DNA of 64,000 nt from Pseudobutyrivibrio sp. MD2005. Its GTDB lineage: Bacteria > Bacillota > Clostridia > Lachnospirales > Lachnospiraceae. Location of the stretch: positions 62,001-126,000 of the forward strand of contig NZ_JHXE01000009.1 of NCBI RefSeq assembly GCF_000621865.1, in the 5' to 3' direction. A model generated the notes under the pieces. It was not told the origin of the DNA and made no database searches. It was given only the letters and a program-made list of their open reading frames with translations. This document shows, piece after piece, positions 53,253 to 62,563 of this stretch (its first letter is position 1; each line of letters opens with the position of its first letter). Both the position numbers and the translations under genes were made by a program.

Positions 53253-55285
53253 ATTACTATAGCATCATATCCGTCCATGGATAGGTCGCCGTCGATTTGT
53301 TTTCCGGTAATCAGTTCTAGTCCGTAAATATTAGGTATAGTTACAGGAGATTTAGAACAATTCAAATAAAAATCGTATCTACAATCATCTGTAAATCTTG
53401 AATGTTTTTCTATATTAGAAGGAAGCTTTTTATAATCTATAGATGCTTTATCTAACATTTCCCTGTATAGGAATTCTATATCTGACTGATTGGTGCGACA
53501 TGCTACATAGTAAGCATTTCCATCTCCGTATGAGTTGCGGGTGATGGCAGGTAGTCCGGCGATATAATCATCGCCAAATTTCGCCAGTACATCAGCAGAA
53601 ACATCCCTTAACATTTCCTGATAGTCGTAAACCTCCACAGAATGTGAGGCACGTCCTAGTTTATCAAGTATTTGGATGCTGTTTTTATCTTCAGGATATA
53701 GAGTGTCAATTTCTTCAGAACGAAGTCCAAACACATCTGATAATCCGTCGCCAGGGAAGCCGCCAAGATTGGCTAATAGGTCCTTATTGACATATCCGGT
53801 AAAGTAGGTTGCCATAAACTGACCTCCGGCATTTACAAAATCAGAAATCTTGGCACCAATTCCATCATGCAGGACATATAACATAGGGGCACATATTATT
53901 TTGTAATCATCCCAATCCATATCAGATGAAATGATATCAGGCTCCACACCTAGGCTCATAAATTCGTTGTAAATACTCATGCAAGTCTTATCAAAATTTT
54001 TTGTTTCATTAGAAAGAGCCCAAGCATCATCAATGGCCCAACGATTATCCCAATCAAAAAGAATAGCAACTTTGTTATTAGAAATTGAGCCGGCAACTTC
54101 TGATATATTTTTTAAATCAGAACCAAGAGCGGCCACTTCCTTAAAGATTCTGGTATCATTTGTGCCGATATGGTCAATTACAGCTCCATGCCATTGTTCA
54201 GAAGAACCTCTGCTTTTTCTGATTTGGAAATACTGAACGGTATCAGAGCCTGTGGCGATGGCCTGCATAGAAATAAGCTTGTGGACGCCAGGACGTCTAT
54301 ATTTGTTGTATGGCCTCCAGTTTACAAGGCCAGGCGCAGATTCCATCATCATAAAAGGCTGGTCCTTTTTCATGCTCCTAAATAAAGCGTGATTAAAGCT
54401 TCTCTCTAAAAGCTGATGGGCATCTGACTGCCAGCTGTTGTGCATTTCAGGATAATTGTCCCAGCTTATCACATCTATGAATTTGCTCATGTACCAGTAG
54501 TCATAATCATAGAACATTTCCATGAAATTGGTGGTAGTTGGTTCGGTTGCGCCTGCGGCTCTAAGCGTGTCTATTTCAAAGCGCATAAAATCTGTGGCAG
54601 ACCATGTAGAGAATCTCTTCCAATCTAGATTGAGTCCAAGTACACAGTTTTCACCATTTGAATAAGGCGGATCGATTTGGTCGAAGCTGTTGAATCTGTG
54701 TGACCAGAAGGTTGTCCACCAGGCTTTGTTAAGCTTATCGATATCGTGGTCGTAGCGGTCTGCAAGCCATTCCTGGAATTTCTTTCTGCAGGTGTCACAG
54801 TAGCAATATCCACTTAGCTCATTAGAAATATGCCACATCAATAGACCAGGATGACCAGCGAAACGTTTAGCTAAGGCTGTATCGATGATATTTACTTTTT
54901 CACGAAATTCAGGGGACTGCATGCAATGGTTATGTCGCACACCGTGATGATTTCTAACACCTTTATCATCGCAACGCATTGCAGATGGATATTTTGCATC
55001 CAACCATGCTGGTCTTGCACCAGTAGGAGTGGCAAGTATTGTATAGATGCCATTTGAATACAGATTATCCATAATATCAGAAAGCCAGTCCAGATTGATT
55101 TGCCCTTCGACAGGCTCGTGAACTGACCATGAGAAAACACCAAGTGTTACACAATTAATATTAGCCTGCTTCATGAGCTTGATATCTTTCTCCAAAATGT
55201 CTGGGCTGTCCAGCCATTGTTCTGGATTGTAATCACCGCCATGTAGCAGGCCGTTTATCTGTGGAAATAATTTATTTGTTGTCAT
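53237..55285 (-). CDS. Family 42 glycoside hydrolase (beta-galactosidase)
   Basis: This 682-residue cytoplasmic enzyme is a full-length GH42. It has the TIM-barrel start GGDYNPEQW, acid/base E156 in HISNELSG and nucleophile E315 in MMMESAPG. Cysteines 121, 161, 163 and 166 form the structural zinc site of the family. It is followed by the trimer domain and a small C-terminal barrel. It cleaves terminal beta-galactosides, for example from lactose-like or plant galactan fragments. No transporter or regulator adjoins it, so its substrate is not indicated by context. Divergent from yhaM across 210 bp. Confidence 0.95.
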   Translation of the reverse strand: MTTNKLFPQINGLLHGGDYNPEQWLDSPDILEKDIKLMKQANINCVTLGVFSWSVHEPVEGQINLDWLSDIMDNLYSNGIYTILATPTGARPAWLDAKYPSAMRCDDKGVRNHHGVRHNHCMQSPEFREKVNIIDTALAKRFAGHPGLLMWHISNELSGYCYCDTCRKKFQEWLADRYDHDIDKLNKAWWTTFWSHRFNSFDQIDPPYSNGENCVLGLNLDWKRFSTWSATDFMRFEIDTLRAAGATEPTTTNFMEMFYDYDYWYMSKFIDVISWDNYPEMHNSWQSDAHQLLERSFNHALFRSMKKDQPFMMMESAPGLVNWRPYNKYRRPGVHKLISMQAIATGSDTVQYFQIRKSRGSSEQWHGAVIDHIGTNDTRIFKEVAALGSDLKNISEVAGSISNNKVAILFDWDNRWAIDDAWALSNETKNFDKTCMSIYNEFMSLGVEPDIISSDMDWDDYKIICAPMLYVLHDGIGAKISDFVNAGGQFMATYFTGYVNKDLLANLGGFPGDGLSDVFGLRSEEIDTLYPEDKNSIQILDKLGRASHSVEVYDYQEMLRDVSADVLAKFGDDYIAGLPAITRNSYGDGNAYYVACRTNQSDIEFLYREMLDKASIDYKKLPSNIEKHSRFTDDCRYDFYLNCSKSPVTIPNIYGLELITGKQIDGDLSMDGYDAIVIKNSL

Positions 55286-55495
55286 AATTTACCCTCTCCT
55301 TTTAAATGAATCTTATCATATAAAAGGAGCAAAAACGGATAAAAAAGAGCGGAATATTGTATATTTTCAATCACGCACAAATGTGTTTAGATTATTAAAT
55401 AATTTAATAGTTTTTTGAACGATTGATAATGTCTTGCCTATCCCTTATAATAATTAGGAGTTTTGGCTGATATCAGCCTTAGAATGGAGAATTAA

Positions 55496-56446
55496 ATGAA
55501 ATATATTAACACCCTAAAAGAGGGAGACAGAGGAACAGAGACTTACTTATGTAAAAAGAAAACGCAGGGTATATCAAAGACTGGCAAGGCTTTTGAATCA
55601 CTTACATTATGTGACAAGACTGGCACAATCGATGCCAAGATTTGGGACGTAGATTCAGAAGGCATCAGTGATTATGATGAATTGGATTTTATTACTGTAA
55701 CAGGTGATATCACAAGTTGGAACGGCGCGTTACAGTTCAATATAAAAAGACTTCGCAAGGCTAATGCAGGCGAATTTGAAATTGCGGATTACATTCCTTC
55801 AAGCAAGAAGGATGTTAATGTGATGTGGAACGATTTGATGAGTCTTATTAATTCAATCAAGGCCACATACATGAAGGCATTACTTAAGAAATATTTTGTA
55901 GAGGACAAAAATTTTATCGAGCAGTTTAAGGCTCATTCAGCGGCTAAATCAGTGCATCACGGATTTACAGGCGGCCTTTTGGAACACACTCTTTCAGTTG
56001 CAACAAACTGTGATTACTTCAGCAAACAGTATCCATTTCTCGACAGAGATTTGCTTATAACAGCAGCTATTTTCCACGACATAGGAAAGGTTAAGGAGCT
56101 TTCTGAGTTCCCTAGAAATGATTATACAGATGAGGGGCAGTTGCTTGGTCACATCTATGTAGGTGCTAATATGGTAGACAGAGCAATCGATGAGATCCCA
56201 GATTTCCCAGCGGTAAAGCGCAAAGAGCTTATCCACTGTATCTTATCTCACCATGGCGAGCTTGAGTTTGGCTCACCTAAGAAGCCAGCCATTGCAGAAG
56301 CTATTGCACTTTCATTTGCTGATAACATCGATGCAAAGCTTGAGACTATCTACGAAGCTCTTGAAAATGTTGATGAGAACAACTTAACATGGCAAGGATT
56401 TAATCGTTTGTTGGATTCAAATATCCGTAGAACAGGTAAGAATTAA
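55496..56446 (+). CDS. yhaM: 3'-5' exoribonuclease YhaM-type (OB-fold plus HD)
   Basis: At 316 residues. An N-terminal OB-fold nucleic acid-binding domain (about 8-95, GTIDAKIWDVDSEGISDYDELDFITVTG) is followed by an HD domain with GGLLEHTLSV, ITAAIFHDIGKVKELS and LIHCILSHHG. This matches YhaM, which trims RNA and single-stranded DNA from the 3' end. Its TAA stop overlaps the start of the next gene by one base (TAATG), so the two are translationally coupled. GGAGA precedes the ATG. Confidence 0.94.
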   Translation: MKYINTLKEGDRGTETYLCKKKTQGISKTGKAFESLTLCDKTGTIDAKIWDVDSEGISDYDELDFITVTGDITSWNGALQFNIKRLRKANAGEFEIADYIPSSKKDVNVMWNDLMSLINSIKATYMKALLKKYFVEDKNFIEQFKAHSAAKSVHHGFTGGLLEHTLSVATNCDYFSKQYPFLDRDLLITAAIFHDIGKVKELSEFPRNDYTDEGQLLGHIYVGANMVDRAIDEIPDFPAVKRKELIHCILSHHGELEFGSPKKPAIAEAIALSFADNIDAKLETIYEALENVDENNLTWQGFNRLLDSNIRRTGKN

Positions 56447-57828
56447 TGAATAAAAATGATATTGTAAGACTTACAATTGAAGATATGTCCCTTGAGGGGG
56501 CTGGAATTGGTCACACTGATGGTGTGACCATTTTTGTAAAAGACGCAGTAGTTGGAGATGTGTGCGACGTCATTATCACAAAGGTTAAAAAGACCTATTG
56601 TTTCGCTGCATTGAAGGAGGTTGTTGAGGCTAGTCCATATCGCGTACAACCTGAATGTCCTAATGCTAAACAGTGTGGCGGCTGCCAGATTATGCAGGTA
56701 GCTTATGATAAGCAACTTGAAATAAAGGACAATATTGTTGCCAACAATCTAGTAAAGATTGGCGGATATTCTCGCGATTATGTTGAGTCTATCCGAGAGC
56801 CAATCCTTGGAATGGCTGAACCATTTCGCTATCGCAATAAGGCTCAGGTTCCTATTGGATTGGACAAGGAAGGCAAAATTATCGCAGGATTTTATGGTGC
56901 TAGAAGCCACAGAATCGTACCATCAGATGATTGTAAGATTTGCTCTAAAAAGAGTATGGATATCGTATATGCGGTAATTGATTATATGAATGAATGTGGT
57001 GTGATTCCTTATGATGAGGCTATAGGAAAAGGTGTGATACGTCATGTGCTTGTCCGCGAAGGCAAGGCTACTGGTGAGACAATGGTGTGCTTGGTGGTAA
57101 ACGGAGAGTCACTTCCTAAAGTGGATTCCTTGGTCGCTCATGTGAAGGCAGTTGAGCCTGAGCTTGCATCACTTGTTCTCAATATTAATACCCGTCGAGA
57201 TAACGTTATCATGGGTTACGAAACCAAGGTGCTTTATGGTAAGGAAGCCATCAGGGATACCATTACTCTTACAAATGGCGACACTATTGCCTTTGATATC
57301 AGTGCCAATTCCTTCTATCAGGTCAATCATGATCAAATGGAGAGACTGTATAGCAAAGCCTTAGAATATGCTGGACTGACAGGTGTTGAGGATGTGTGGG
57401 ATCTTTATTGCGGCATCGGTACTATTTCACTTTCTATGGCAAAACATGCTGGGCGTGTAATCGGTATCGAGGTAGTGCCACAGGCCATCGAAAATGCCAA
57501 GGCTAATGCTGAGCTTAATGGACTCACAAACGCGGAATTCTACTGCGGCGAGGCGGAAGTAGTGCTTCCTGAAATCTACGAGAAGATGTCTCATCCAGAT
57601 GTCATTATGGTAGACCCACCTAGAAAAGGCTGCGATGTGGTAGCTTTAGATACAATGGTAAAGATGCAGCCAACCCGCATCGTCTACGTCAGCTGCGACA
57701 GCGCCACCCTGGCCCGCGACCTGAAGCATTTGGGGGAAAATGGATATCATTTGCAGAAGTACACAGTCTGCGATCAATTTAGCCACACAATGCATACAGA
57801 GACAGTTGCGTTATTGTCCAAGAATTAG
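56446..57828 (+). CDS. rlmD: 23S rRNA (uracil-C5)-methyltransferase, RlmD/RumA type
   Basis: At 460 residues: an N-terminal TRAM domain (about 1-60, VRLTIEDMSLEGAGIGHTDG), a 4Fe-4S cysteine cluster (CPNAKQCGGCQ plus a CKIC further on), SAM-binding LYCGIGTISLSMA, VDPPRKG and the catalytic cysteine in VYVSCDSATLARDL. It methylates a specific uridine in 23S rRNA. Firmicute homologues are often named RlmCD and may modify two sites; the exact position is not predictable here. Coupled to yhaM. Confidence 0.9.
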   Translation: MNKNDIVRLTIEDMSLEGAGIGHTDGVTIFVKDAVVGDVCDVIITKVKKTYCFAALKEVVEASPYRVQPECPNAKQCGGCQIMQVAYDKQLEIKDNIVANNLVKIGGYSRDYVESIREPILGMAEPFRYRNKAQVPIGLDKEGKIIAGFYGARSHRIVPSDDCKICSKKSMDIVYAVIDYMNECGVIPYDEAIGKGVIRHVLVREGKATGETMVCLVVNGESLPKVDSLVAHVKAVEPELASLVLNINTRRDNVIMGYETKVLYGKEAIRDTITLTNGDTIAFDISANSFYQVNHDQMERLYSKALEYAGLTGVEDVWDLYCGIGTISLSMAKHAGRVIGIEVVPQAIENAKANAELNGLTNAEFYCGEAEVVLPEIYEKMSHPDVIMVDPPRKGCDVVALDTMVKMQPTRIVYVSCDSATLARDLKHLGENGYHLQKYTVCDQFSHTMHTETVALLSKN

Positions 57829-57835
57829 TCACAAG

Positions 57836-57916
57836 CTAGACTATGTGAGAAGGGATTGTTCTGATGAGCATTGGAAGCCTATTGAAGAGGCACTGAAGTT
57901 TTTTAAGATTGTATAG
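57836..57916 (+). pseudogene. Possible gene tail remnant
   Basis: Just after rlmD, a frame reads LDYVRRDCSDEHWKPIEEALKFFKIV and stops at 57914-57916. It has no start or upstream body, yet looks protein-like (EHWKPIEEALKFFK). It is a candidate 3' end of a lost gene. The evidence is weak. Confidence 0.3.
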
Positions 57917-58418
57917 AATATGGATTATTAGAAAAGGCAGGTGGCAATCCTGTCTTTTTTAGTTACAGTATCTAAAGCTAATATATTATCTTTTGGGGCA
58001 TACTTTCGAGACCAAGTATTTTAGATAACCTACCGGAAAATTTGATATAATATATATAAACTATCTTCAAAATTTTGAGGAAAACAATCTCCATAATAGA
58101 TGTGTAAATGATAATTATAGGAGTAATTAGTATTATTTCTACCGCAACTATAAGGCGAAAAGCACATGAAATGTTTCAACATAGGTCATGACTACGATTG
58201 AAGCCGATGATATTCCTAAACAATCATAGGTAAGTGTGTTGGACAAGAAACATAAAATTGGATTTTGTGCGTAAATTAAACAAATTTTTGCCACTCATTG
58301 AGTGGCATTTTTCGTATCAAAATTTATTAATGACAACCAACCATAGCTATGATATTATATACGATAAATCGAATTTTTGAAACGGTTTGGCGATTTATTG
58401 TATAAGGAATATGGATAA
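57917..58418 (+). other. Gene-poor stretch, apparent debris
   Basis: This is about 500 bp with no supported gene. It holds a weak hairpin near 57937-57960 (GGCAGG...CCTGTC plus T run), an AT-rich segment around 58040-58060, the terminator at 58288-58313, and an inverted repeat TATACGATAAATCG...CGATTTATTGTATA at about 58358-58404, which may be an operator for the XRE gene downstream. A short open frame around 58185-58230 shows no family. Confidence 0.5.
58288..58313 (+). terminator. Rho-independent terminator
   Basis: TGCCACTCA / TGAGTGGCA stem with a one-base loop and five or more T after it. The transcript it serves is not clear. Confidence 0.7.
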
Positions 58419-58555
58419 TCTAGGGCAGCTGATGTAGTGCAAAACTGGTTGAGAAATAGGAAAACACTAGATTTTTTATCTACATGGGTAGAAATATATA
58501 CATTTCAAATTTTAGAGTGTTCGAATCTGAACACTTTAAAAAGAGGCGGAATTAG
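58419..58555 (+). pseudogene. KilA-N domain remnant, frameshifted
   Basis: Frame 1 reads SRAADVVQNWLRNRKTLDFLSTW and frame 2 FRVFESEHFKKRRN, then a stop. Together they match residues GSRASDVIKNWIRNRSTLEYLGTW and FKVVEFDHFKK of the second KilA-N copy at 60348-60698. A frameshift near 58500 separates the two, and both ends of the domain are missing. KilA-N domains occur in phage and mobile-element proteins that bind DNA. This is debris from such an element. Confidence 0.8.
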
Positions 58556-58630
58556 TTGGATTTGTACCTATTGTGTTTTATGTAATACTTAATCAATACA
58601 ATATAATTCGTAATTTTTAGAGGAAGAACA

Positions 58631-58987
58631 ATGACAATTACAGAACGCATTTTTAATCTTATAAAACAAAAAGGAATGACACAGAAAGATTTTTCAGTAG
58701 CCACTGGAATAGCGCCTAGTACAATTAGCGATTGGAAGAGGAAAGGATTTACCCCGTCGGCTGACAAGATTATGGATATATGTGGAGCGTTAAATGTATC
58801 GCCAGAGCAGTTGCTTACAGGCAAAGGAATTGATGATGAAAGTGTTAATGTATCTGAAAATCTATTCTTAACTAAGAAGGATTATGAATTGATAGAAATC
58901 GTACACAGCCTTAAAGCAGAACAGTCCAAAAGATTGATGGCGTATTTGAAGACATTGAAGCAATTGGAAGAATTAGAAGATTTTTAA
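58631..58987 (+). CDS. XRE-family helix-turn-helix regulator
   Basis: This 118-residue protein has an N-terminal HTH (TITERIFNLIKQKGMTQKDFSVATGIAPSTISDWKRKG, residues about 2-40, with recognition helix APSTISDWK) and a helical C-terminal part with a KTLKQLEELED end. It likely binds DNA as a dimer, perhaps regulating neighbours in the island. The upstream dyad near 58358-58404 is a candidate operator. AGAGGAAG precedes its ATG. It precedes a HigBA toxin-antitoxin pair but is separate from it. Confidence 0.88.
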   Translation: MTITERIFNLIKQKGMTQKDFSVATGIAPSTISDWKRKGFTPSADKIMDICGALNVSPEQLLTGKGIDDESVNVSENLFLTKKDYELIEIVHSLKAEQSKRLMAYLKTLKQLEELEDF

Positions 58988-59038
58988 ACTAATAGAAAGG
59001 ATTAATGGTAAAGATTAGGTGGTCAGATATAAATATAC

Positions 59039-59067
59039 TTGCTATATACCTGCACTGCGTGTATAAT
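59039..59067 (+). promoter_or_regulatory. Promoter of the higBA pair
   Basis: TTGCTA (59039-59044), 17-base spacer ending TG, perfect TATAAT (59062-59067), 16 bp before the toxin gene. TATA...TATA symmetry across the spacer may be an autorepression site. Confidence 0.7.
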
Positions 59068-59083
59068 TTGCTTATAGAGATTT

Positions 59084-59365
59084 ATGATATTAGAATTTAA
59101 AAATATAGCCACAAAAAGAGTGTATGAGCAACATTTTGTTAAATCGATACCAAATGACGTGGCGAGAATAGCATTGCGAAAGCTTATAATGATAGATAAT
59201 GCTAATTGTATTAATGATTTGAGAGTTCCTCCTGGAAATAGATTGGAAAAACTTTCGGGAGATAGAGAAGGACAATATAGCATTAGGATTAATGATCAAT
59301 ATAGAATCTGCTTCAAGGAACAGGATGGAGATTTTTATGATGTTGAGATAACAGATTATCATTAG
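59084..59365 (+). CDS. higB: HigB-family (RelE-like) toxin
   Basis: This 93-residue protein matches the plasmid-maintenance killer HigB: MILEFKNIATKRVYEQ at the start, LRVPPGNRLEKLSGDREGQYSIRINDQYRICF, and VEITDYH at the end. HigB toxins cut mRNA on the ribosome. The conserved late arginines, tyrosine and the terminal histidine are present, so it may be active. The antitoxin gene follows 28 bp later, the order expected for HigBA. Confidence 0.92.
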   Translation: MILEFKNIATKRVYEQHFVKSIPNDVARIALRKLIMIDNANCINDLRVPPGNRLEKLSGDREGQYSIRINDQYRICFKEQDGDFYDVEITDYH

Positions 59366-59393
59366 GATTTTCTGTTGCTAGGAGGAAAAGAAA

Positions 59394-59684
59394 ATGGCAG
59401 TAATTATTCAGACACCAACAATGGGTGAGATTCTAAAAGAAGAATTCATGGACCCATTAGGCATTTCTGCATACAGGTTGGCACACGAAATATTTGTGCC
59501 TGTTTCTAGAATACAGGATATAATTCATGACCGTAGACAGATAACAGTTGATACCTCACTGAGACTTGGAAAGTTCTTTGGAGTAAGTGACGATTATTTT
59601 TTGAAAATGCAAAATGATATAAACCTTAGAAACGCGAGAATAGAGTTGGAAGAGGAATTATCTAAGATTAGATTGTATAAATAA
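59394..59684 (+). CDS. higA: HigA-family antitoxin
   Basis: This 96-residue HTH protein has the HigA pattern: PTMGEILKEEFMDPLGISAYRLAHEIFVPVSRIQDIIHDRRQITVDTSLRLGKFFGVSDDYFLKMQ, with the HTH near residues 25-50. It neutralises HigB and usually represses the operon. AGGAGG leads the start. Complete and without lesions, in contrast to neighbouring debris. Confidence 0.93.
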   Translation: MAVIIQTPTMGEILKEEFMDPLGISAYRLAHEIFVPVSRIQDIIHDRRQITVDTSLRLGKFFGVSDDYFLKMQNDINLRNARIELEEELSKIRLYK

Positions 59685-59752
59685 AAAAGAAACGAGTAAC
59701 CTTTTAGAACCTATCACATCCCATAAACATCTCACAGAAAGTTTACATAAAT

Positions 59753-60319
59753 TTACTTATTACACAACAATATATTTCCGAACGATTTTTCATCTCCAGT
59801 ATCCCAGTCTTTTTTGTGGGCGTCTCTAATATCTTTCGCAATTTTCTTTAAATCAGATTCTGGTAAATCGCCAAAGTATTCATCACCATTAATAGTGGAT
59901 TTTTCCATAGTTTTCATATAGAAGTCATCGTCAGGAATATCAGCTTTCTTTTTTATATGATCACGCATTTCAGTAATGTATGAATTAAGATAATCAATAT
60001 AGGAACCTGCAAGATTATCCACATAAATCTGTAAATCAGACATAAGATTTCCAAAGGATGGGTGTTTGATTACTTCGCATAGAAGGCGGTTATTAATCTT
60101 TTTTTCTTTTAAAATTCTCACAGTATCATCATCTAAATGTAAATCATCGATGGATGATTTTGACTCGGTTAGATTATCTGTAATACCCATAAGGTAAGTT
60201 AGTGGAACATTATAAAAGTCCGCAAGCTTTTGCAGTATAGAAGGCTGCATTTCTTTGTATTCATCATTTTCATAATTACTAATGGTAGATTTTCCAAGAC
60301 CAGTTGCAAAATGAGACAT
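59753..60319 (-). pseudogene. N-terminally truncated XRE-family regulator
   Basis: The 188-residue frame begins in mid-domain: ATGLGKSTISNYENDE is the recognition part of an HTH, and the first helix that should precede it is absent. In this frame an in-frame TAA lies three codons before the ATG. The remainder (PSILQKLADFYNVPLTYLMGI and a long helical C-terminus) looks like a phage-type repressor. It is divergent from the KilA-N fragment. The truncation suggests a decaying gene; a functional short form cannot be excluded. Confidence 0.65.
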
Positions 60320-60347
60320 TTTTATCTTTTAGCAAATTAGAAGGAAA

Positions 60348-60698
60348 GTGCTTGAAATTGGAAAGAATAAAATAATAACAGTACAAGATATACCTATTAC
60401 GGTAAGTGTTGGTGATGTGGATGATTTTATATGTATTACAGACATGGCAGCTGCTAGAACAGATGGTTCGCGAGCTTCCGATGTAATAAAGAATTGGATT
60501 AGAAATAGATCGACACTTGAGTACTTAGGAACTTGGAAACAAATGTATAATCCAAATTTTAAAGTGGTCGAATTCGACCACTTTAAAAAGCAAGCAGGAT
60601 TGCCACTGTTTACATTGAGTGTTTTAGATTGGGTTGAATCTACGGATGCAATTGGTATGTATGTAAAGAAAGGTTCGTTCACCAGAGTTTCAATGTAA
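60348..60698 (+). pseudogene. KilA-N domain protein, truncated
   Basis: This 116-residue frame from a GTG with a poorly spaced AAGG begins LEIGKNKIITVQDIPITV and contains a KilA-N domain (TDMAAARTDGSRASDVIKNWIRNRSTLEYLGTW, then LSVLDWVESTDAIGMYVKKG). It ends abruptly at SFTRVSM, about 20 residues before the expected YGGTFAHKDIAFEF-type block. A SPEF segment that normally follows that block recurs in the +1 frame, which points to an internal deletion. Such proteins belong to phages and mobile islands. Confidence 0.7.
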
Positions 60699-60954
60699 AG
60701 GATTTTATGAGCCAATAAAAAAAGTTGTTGAAGCTGCTCCAGAAGAACGAATTACAATTTTGAATGAATACCTTGAGAAAAAGTGGTATAAAAGCAACAG
60801 ACAACAGTATTGGTATGATAGTCATAAGAGTGCCAATAATACATATTTTGGATATTGGAGTTTTGAGTCAGCAGCAGTAATGAAAATATTAGGTGAGGAT
60901 GATTCATTGCTTAAAGACCAAAAATATTACCCTTATTATATGAATCATATGTAA
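60667..60954 (+). pseudogene. PoNi/DUF1911-like immunity protein remnant
   Basis: This frame overlaps the KilA-N end and reads EERITILNEYLEKKWYKSN and later NTYFGYWSFESAAVMKILG, DDSLLKDQKYYPY. The YFGYWSFE...KILGIDDS pattern is that of the DUF1911/PoNi C-terminal domain, which protects against PoNe-type DNase toxins. The N-terminal two thirds is absent, replaced by KilA-N sequence, so this is a mosaic remnant. Confidence 0.65.
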
Positions 60955-61047
60955 GATTTGTAACGGAAAGGGAGACGGATTCAAAGATGTTAGTAAGCTA
61001 ATAAGAAGCTTTAGATTTTAAACTTTATATAGAACGCGGTTAAAACA

Positions 61048-61071
61048 GGATTCCACATGGAGTCCTTTTTT
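61048..61071 (+). terminator. Rho-independent terminator
   Basis: GGATTCCA / TGGAGTCC stem (one G-U pair) with a CA loop and six T. Confidence 0.8.
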
Positions 61072-61107
61072 GCTGTAAATGAATGAAATGGGGGTTGAGA
61101 ATGATTT

Positions 61108-61136
61108 TTGACATCAAATTGACAAGTGTGATATTC
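61108..61136 (+). promoter_or_regulatory. Candidate promoter for the DUF4299 gene
   Basis: TTGACA (61108-61113), 17 bases, ATATTC (61131-61136) with TG just upstream. It lies 50 bp before the start codon. Confidence 0.5.
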
Positions 61137-61186
61137 TGAGAAGCATATGTTTTAGAATAAATTATTAATGAAAGGGGCTACGTACA

Positions 61187-62077
61187 ATGGGAGTTGACGT
61201 AACTATTCGCAATAAGAAGCTCATAAAAAGGCCGCTGACTATATCCGATGTGGCAGGCAACAATCCTTATGGACATGCTGATGAGTATTTTAGGTTTGAG
61301 GACGGGCTTATACAAGGTGTTAATATCATTTATGATAGAAGTCATATCGGAAGAGGTTTTGAATTCAATTGGACTGGAGATGACCGGAACGAGATTTCAT
61401 TAAGGTTAAACTATTTGTCTACTAATTACGATATCCATCTGTTTTATGATTGCATCAGAAATATCATGACCCGCTGGGGTGCAAAGGAATTTATGCAGGA
61501 TGGTTCTAGCTACAGGCTGAGTGATATAGATGCATGTGAGGCAATGACTCGTGAAAATAATATTAAATATCTTTCAGAGCAGAAGGAAAGGGCCGAGGAA
61601 TTTGGAACAACAATTATCCTAGGGGCACAAAATCCAGTAGTTCTTGAATGTAACGCTATTGCAGAATTTGCTGATAAAGGAAATCTTGAAGGTTATGCCA
61701 TGCTTTTACATAACACTCAGGCTCAGGATTTGTATTATGCAGTTCCTAGGATTTACAGGACTGGACAGGGCACTTTCTTTGGCAATTACTCCGTAACAGC
61801 GACTGCAGACGCGGTATTTCCACTAAAAGCCTGCGCGCCTATATTATTCAAGAATCCCGATACAGGAGAAGATCCTGAATGTGATTTCTTTGCTGTGTCT
61901 TTCTATTCCATTAAGAAAGATGCCATCGTAGGCAGAATATCTTTTGATGACTTCAAAAAGGAAGTGGAGCTTGATTCGTTGCCTAGGTATGATGCAGAGC
62001 ATGTAATCTTGCGCGACATGACCGAGAAACGCATTGACCAGATTGTAGCTAAAAATTATCCAGACCCATTAGCGTAG
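61187..62077 (+). CDS. DUF4299 family protein
   Basis: This 296-residue protein matches the DUF4299 pattern: MGVDVTIRNKKLIKRPL, then NNPYGHADEYFRFEDG, and a late LYYAVPRIYRTGQGTFFGNYSVTA segment. Its function is unknown. It is cytoplasmic by sequence, with no signal or membrane helix. Context (immunity remnant before it, YezG-like protein after it, 46 bp away) hints at a defence or toxin-immunity role; that is inference only. GAAAGGGG precedes the ATG. Confidence 0.7.
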   Translation: MGVDVTIRNKKLIKRPLTISDVAGNNPYGHADEYFRFEDGLIQGVNIIYDRSHIGRGFEFNWTGDDRNEISLRLNYLSTNYDIHLFYDCIRNIMTRWGAKEFMQDGSSYRLSDIDACEAMTRENNIKYLSEQKERAEEFGTTIILGAQNPVVLECNAIAEFADKGNLEGYAMLLHNTQAQDLYYAVPRIYRTGQGTFFGNYSVTATADAVFPLKACAPILFKNPDTGEDPECDFFAVSFYSIKKDAIVGRISFDDFKKEVELDSLPRYDAEHVILRDMTEKRIDQIVAKNYPDPLA

Positions 62078-62123
62078 TTTTTATAGATATTTAAGCGATT
62101 AGATAATAGAAAGAGGAGAATTT

Positions 62124-62549
62124 ATGGAAAGAATATTTGAAGATGAATTTACAGATTTACAAGCAGACTATATTTCGTTGTGTTTGGAATTTACAGAGAA
62201 AAAAGTAGATGAAATATACGTCTATATCTACAGAAATGAAGGTATGCGTATGTTTAATGCATTCTTTACAAAAAATGGGAAATATGTTTCAACTGCGGAT
62301 ATAGCTGACAAGGAATTTGTTTATGAATTTTTGCATGTTGGAATGGGCGATATACATAAATTTAAAGATTTATGTGACGAGTTTGGAAAGCCATGTCCTA
62401 ATGAGTTTAAATTGATATACAATGTTAATTCTGGAAGCTTTGATGCTGATTATGGATATGAAGATTATTCGATTAAAGGTGAAACATCCGGAATGGAAGA
62501 ATATGAAGTGTGGAAAGACGAAATAAAGGCACAGTTAGGAAAGTTATAA
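62124..62549 (+). CDS. YezG/DUF600-like putative immunity protein
   Basis: This 141-residue acidic protein ends in NEFKLIYNVNSGSFDADYGYEDYS and a W-K-D-E tail, resembling the C-terminal half of the DUF600/YezG family that neutralises YeeF-type nuclease toxins. The first half (ISLCLEFTEKKVDEIYVYIYRNEG) also fits. No toxin gene is nearby, so it would be an orphan immunity gene. Assignment is by pattern and uncertain; it could be another family of similar fold. AAGAGGAG precedes its start. Confidence 0.45.
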   Translation: MERIFEDEFTDLQADYISLCLEFTEKKVDEIYVYIYRNEGMRMFNAFFTKNGKYVSTADIADKEFVYEFLHVGMGDIHKFKDLCDEFGKPCPNEFKLIYNVNSGSFDADYGYEDYSIKGETSGMEEYEVWKDEIKAQLGKL

Positions 62550-62563
62550 TATATATTCTCACC

